Positions 30,950-32,702 of a stretch of 32,702 nucleotides of DNA are shown here, piece after piece (positions within the stretch are counted from its first letter, which is position 1; each line of letters starts with the position of its first letter). The notes under the pieces are model-generated. The model had not been told where the DNA came from. It made no database searches and worked only from the letters and a program-made list of their open reading frames with translations. The stretch spans positions 1 through 32,702 of the forward strand of contig JAICKC010000018.1 in the NCBI GenBank assembly GCA_025928155.1, in the 5' to 3' direction. This DNA comes from Candidatus Saccharimonadota bacterium. Lineage in GTDB: Bacteria > Patescibacteriota > Saccharimonadia > Saccharimonadales > UBA4665. Position numbers and translations under genes: made by a program.

Positions 30950-31600
30950 ATGAAGAAAGTAATTGTTGCCGCTGCTACAGGTGTAACTACCTTGTTAAGC
31001 ATCGGTACCCTGACCGCTACCGCTTACGCCTGGCACCCTGCGGGTGTCATCAACAAGTCGGTACAAGATCAAACCACTAATAGTGCCGTAGTTGACGCCA
31101 ATGACGCTGCCGACGCTCTGACCGTTAACAGTGGCGATACTCTGGTATACACCCTCACAGTCAGCAACAAGGGCACGGCCGCCAGCAATGGCACCAACGA
31201 CATGGCCAAGACCGTCGTCACCGACACCTTGCCCGCCGGCCTGCAGCTAGTAGGCAGCACTCCGAACGCTAACCTGGGCACCATCAAGCCTGGTCAGAGC
31301 ATGACTGTCAAATATGCTGTGAAAGTCACCAGCACCAAAGACGGCGATGTCATTACCAACAAGGCCTGCTTTACTGGTAACAGTACCGTTGGGGACGCTC
31401 CGCAGAGCGGCTGCGACACTGCAGTCGTAAAAGTGCACGTCCCACCGACGCCGCCTGTTGTCCCACCGGCCACGCCGCAGCCGCCTGTGCTGCCCGACAC
31501 CGGTAACACTGCTCTGTCAGCGGGCCTGTTCGTGGCTGTCGCTACTATCTTGGGCTACGCACTCAATACGCTTCGCCTGAAGCTGCGCAGCAACGTATAA
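30950..31600 (+). CDS. LPxTG-type cell-wall-anchored DUF11-like surface protein
   Basis: The 216-residue protein has a signal peptide (cleavage likely after TATAYA, residue 27), one DUF11/immunoglobulin-like domain (about 45-160: SGDTLVYTLTVSNKGTAASNG, VVTDTLPAGLQLVGSTPNAN, LGTIKPGQSMTVKYAVKV), a proline-rich spacer (VPPTPPVVPPATPQPPV), and a sorting signal LPDTG with a hydrophobic helix and a basic tail. A sortase would cleave LPDTG and attach the protein to peptidoglycan. Two cysteines (ACFTGN, SGCDTA) could form a disulfide. The promoter, Shine-Dalgarno and terminator are strong, so it is likely abundant. No sortase is in the window. Confidence 0.88.
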   Translation: MKKVIVAAATGVTTLLSIGTLTATAYAWHPAGVINKSVQDQTTNSAVVDANDAADALTVNSGDTLVYTLTVSNKGTAASNGTNDMAKTVVTDTLPAGLQLVGSTPNANLGTIKPGQSMTVKYAVKVTSTKDGDVITNKACFTGNSTVGDAPQSGCDTAVVKVHVPPTPPVVPPATPQPPVLPDTGNTALSAGLFVAVATILGYALNTLRLKLRSNV

Positions 31601-31619
31601 ATCGAAAGCTATACGAACT

Positions 31620-31647
31620 AATCGCCACCTCCCAAGAGGTGGCGATT
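31620..31647 (+). terminator. Intrinsic terminator after the LPxTG protein gene
   Basis: AATCGCCACCTC and GAGGTGGCGATT form a perfect 12-bp stem with a CCAA loop followed by TCTG. It lies 20 nt after the stop and could also serve the convergent lysyl-tRNA synthetase gene. Confidence 0.8.
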
Positions 31648-31659
31648 TCTGTGTGCAGA

Positions 31660-32702
31660 CTAGCTCACTGTTCGCAAGCGCTCGAGCAGCCAGTCGCGCG
31701 GCAACATGCTCAGGAACCATCCGGCACGCGGGCCGCTCGCCTTGCCAATCAGTAGGCGATAGAGTGCTTGGAACATTTCCTTGGGCTGCAAGCCAATTTC
31801 GTCCTTGCAGGCGTAGATGGCCTGATGGAACCACACACCGTCTGCGTCGGCCGGCGCTTCAGCAGCCTTGCCCGCCAACATGCCGAACAGCTTTCTTTCC
31901 GCATCGGTGAACTCGCCGGCGTCCACGCTTTCACGAAGTGAAAATTTGAACTCCTCGGGTGCCCACGTGTCGAGCCAACTGCTGATAAACTGCAGCTCGC
32001 GGCGGATGGTGTCGGCCTGTCGCCCCGCCGTGTCGGCATGTTCTGTACGGCCAATCACTTCTAGTGTTTTGTCCGCATCACGCAGTGCGGCCTGGTAGCT
32101 CTCCACCAGGTGTGAAAACGGCACATTGCTGACGGTCGGCTCGTCCACGCCCAGCAGGCACAGTTCCAACAACTGGCGTTCGTCGTCAGTTTTGTTGGGC
32201 TTGGCCAGCAGCTCAGCAAACTCGTCAAACAGCCGTACCAACGCCTCACCCTCATCAAAGAACAGCAGTTTATCCGGCGCATAGCGCATCACGAAAAACC
32301 ACACGATTTCTGGCGGCAGAGTATTGAGCAGTTCAGTCGCCGTTATTGAGTCACCGGCGCTCTTGCTCATCTTTTTAGTCTGGCCAACTCGGTTAATGAA
32401 ATTGTAGGGCAGCGGAATCGGCGCCTCAGCGCCAAAGACCTCTTGCACCAGTACCTCACCAGTGTCGTACGAGCCACCTTTAGTGGCGTGATCGCGCCCA
32501 AAAGGTTCAGCCATAACGTGCATCAGCGACCAACGGGCGGGCCAATCGATACGCCAGTTCAGTTTCACCTCACCCTTGGCGTAGTTTGCCGTGCGCACAT
32601 TGCCATCTTTGTCGATATATTCGATGGTTTTTGCATTCGTGTCGATGGCTTTAAATTGGCAGTTTTTGAGGTAGCCCCCTTCGATAACCTGCACCGGCGA
32701 CC
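31660..32702 (-). CDS. lysK: Class I lysyl-tRNA synthetase, C-terminal part (cut by window edge)
   Basis: About 347 residues, open through the window edge; the HIGH motif is outside. The visible part has KLNWRIDWPARW, AEPFGRDHATKGGSYDTG and the KMSKS loop (QTKKMSKSAGDSIT), which identify the class I, archaeal-type LysRS rather than the common class II enzyme, followed by the alpha-helical anticodon-binding region. It charges tRNA-Lys. An internal GTG at 32694 is not taken as the start because the frame continues upstream (codons for S-P precede it). The stop at 31660 is close to the terminator of the convergent surface-protein gene. Confidence 0.93.
   Translation of the reverse strand, partial: SPVQVIEGGYLKNCQFKAIDTNAKTIEYIDKDGNVRTANYAKGEVKLNWRIDWPARWSLMHVMAEPFGRDHATKGGSYDTGEVLVQEVFGAEAPIPLPYNFINRVGQTKKMSKSAGDSITATELLNTLPPEIVWFFVMRYAPDKLLFFDEGEALVRLFDEFAELLAKPNKTDDERQLLELCLLGVDEPTVSNVPFSHLVESYQAALRDADKTLEVIGRTEHADTAGRQADTIRRELQFISSWLDTWAPEEFKFSLRESVDAGEFTDAERKLFGMLAGKAAEAPADADGVWFHQAIYACKDEIGLQPKEMFQALYRLLIGKASGPRAGWFLSMLPRDWLLERLRTVS

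Noticed and set aside
1-32702. tRNA or rRNA genes, CRISPR arrays, insertion sequences, attachment sites
   Set aside because: Intergenic gaps were read on both strands; none has a cloverleaf, regular direct repeats with spacers, transposase motifs or terminal inverted repeats.

Overview
The window looks like a compact, moderately GC-rich bacterial chromosome segment of a Patescibacteria (CPR) organism, most likely Saccharibacteria (TM7). This is inferred from small proteins, very short intergenic gaps, many 1-4 bp overlaps, a monoderm-style envelope gene set (FemA/B-like ligase, LPxTG surface protein, CHAP hydrolase with FtsEX), a class I lysyl-tRNA synthetase and no biosynthetic operons. UGA behaves as a normal stop and RF2 is present, which argues against the UGA-recoded Gracilibacteria and Absconditabacteria. 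No 16S rRNA or tRNA lies in the window, so the placement is provisional. I see no IS element, prophage or CRISPR array.

Layout. 1-1470: a minus-strand, overlapping unit of a histidine-kinase-like protein, a receiver-like protein and recO (cut by the window edge); both signalling proteins lack their phosphorylation residues. 1543-4039: xseA-xseB, a membrane-anchored methyltransferase and a membrane-anchored extracellular protein. 4112-6710: a flippase-like membrane protein diverging from a Trm11-like methyltransferase and rpmA (L27), closed by a bidirectional terminator. 6794-11183: an intact receiver, pyrG, a C-terminal processing protease and a divergent FemA/B-like ligase. 11218-22058: an envelope, secretion and translation block on the minus strand, read serS-hpf-(decayed ORF)-secA-M16 protease-prfB-(lipoprotein on the other strand)-ftsE-ftsX-CHAP hydrolase. 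It resembles the Firmicutes order hpf-secA-prfB-ftsE-ftsX with extra genes inserted. 22059-31600: an accessory part with many strand switches: small membrane proteins, a Cas4-like nuclease, a Dabb protein, an RlmD-like methyltransferase with a HAD phosphatase, a nucleotidyltransferase-fold protein, msrA, an HD protein divergent from a TrmB-like regulator, DUF427, an FMN reductase with a zincin, and a small LPxTG surface protein behind a near-consensus promoter. 31660-32702: the C-terminal part of class I LysRS.

The strongest non-gene signal is promoter architecture. At least seven starts (5167-, 5189+, 10179+, 14168-, 23530-, 23579+, 30768-), and probably 7180- and 28028+, have a TATAAT-like -10 box only 6-8 nt before the ATG, which predicts leaderless mRNAs. 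Others (xseA, rpmA, pyrG, the 14304 lipoprotein, serS, HD, DUF427, the LPxTG gene) carry Shine-Dalgarno sequences. One divergent pair (5167/5189) uses two overlapping -10 boxes set symmetrically, 8 nt from each ATG. The about 110-nt serS leader can form a 14-position long-range stem enclosing a nested hairpin and may be a cis-regulatory RNA. The HD/TrmB intergenic region carries two related inverted repeats that look like operators.
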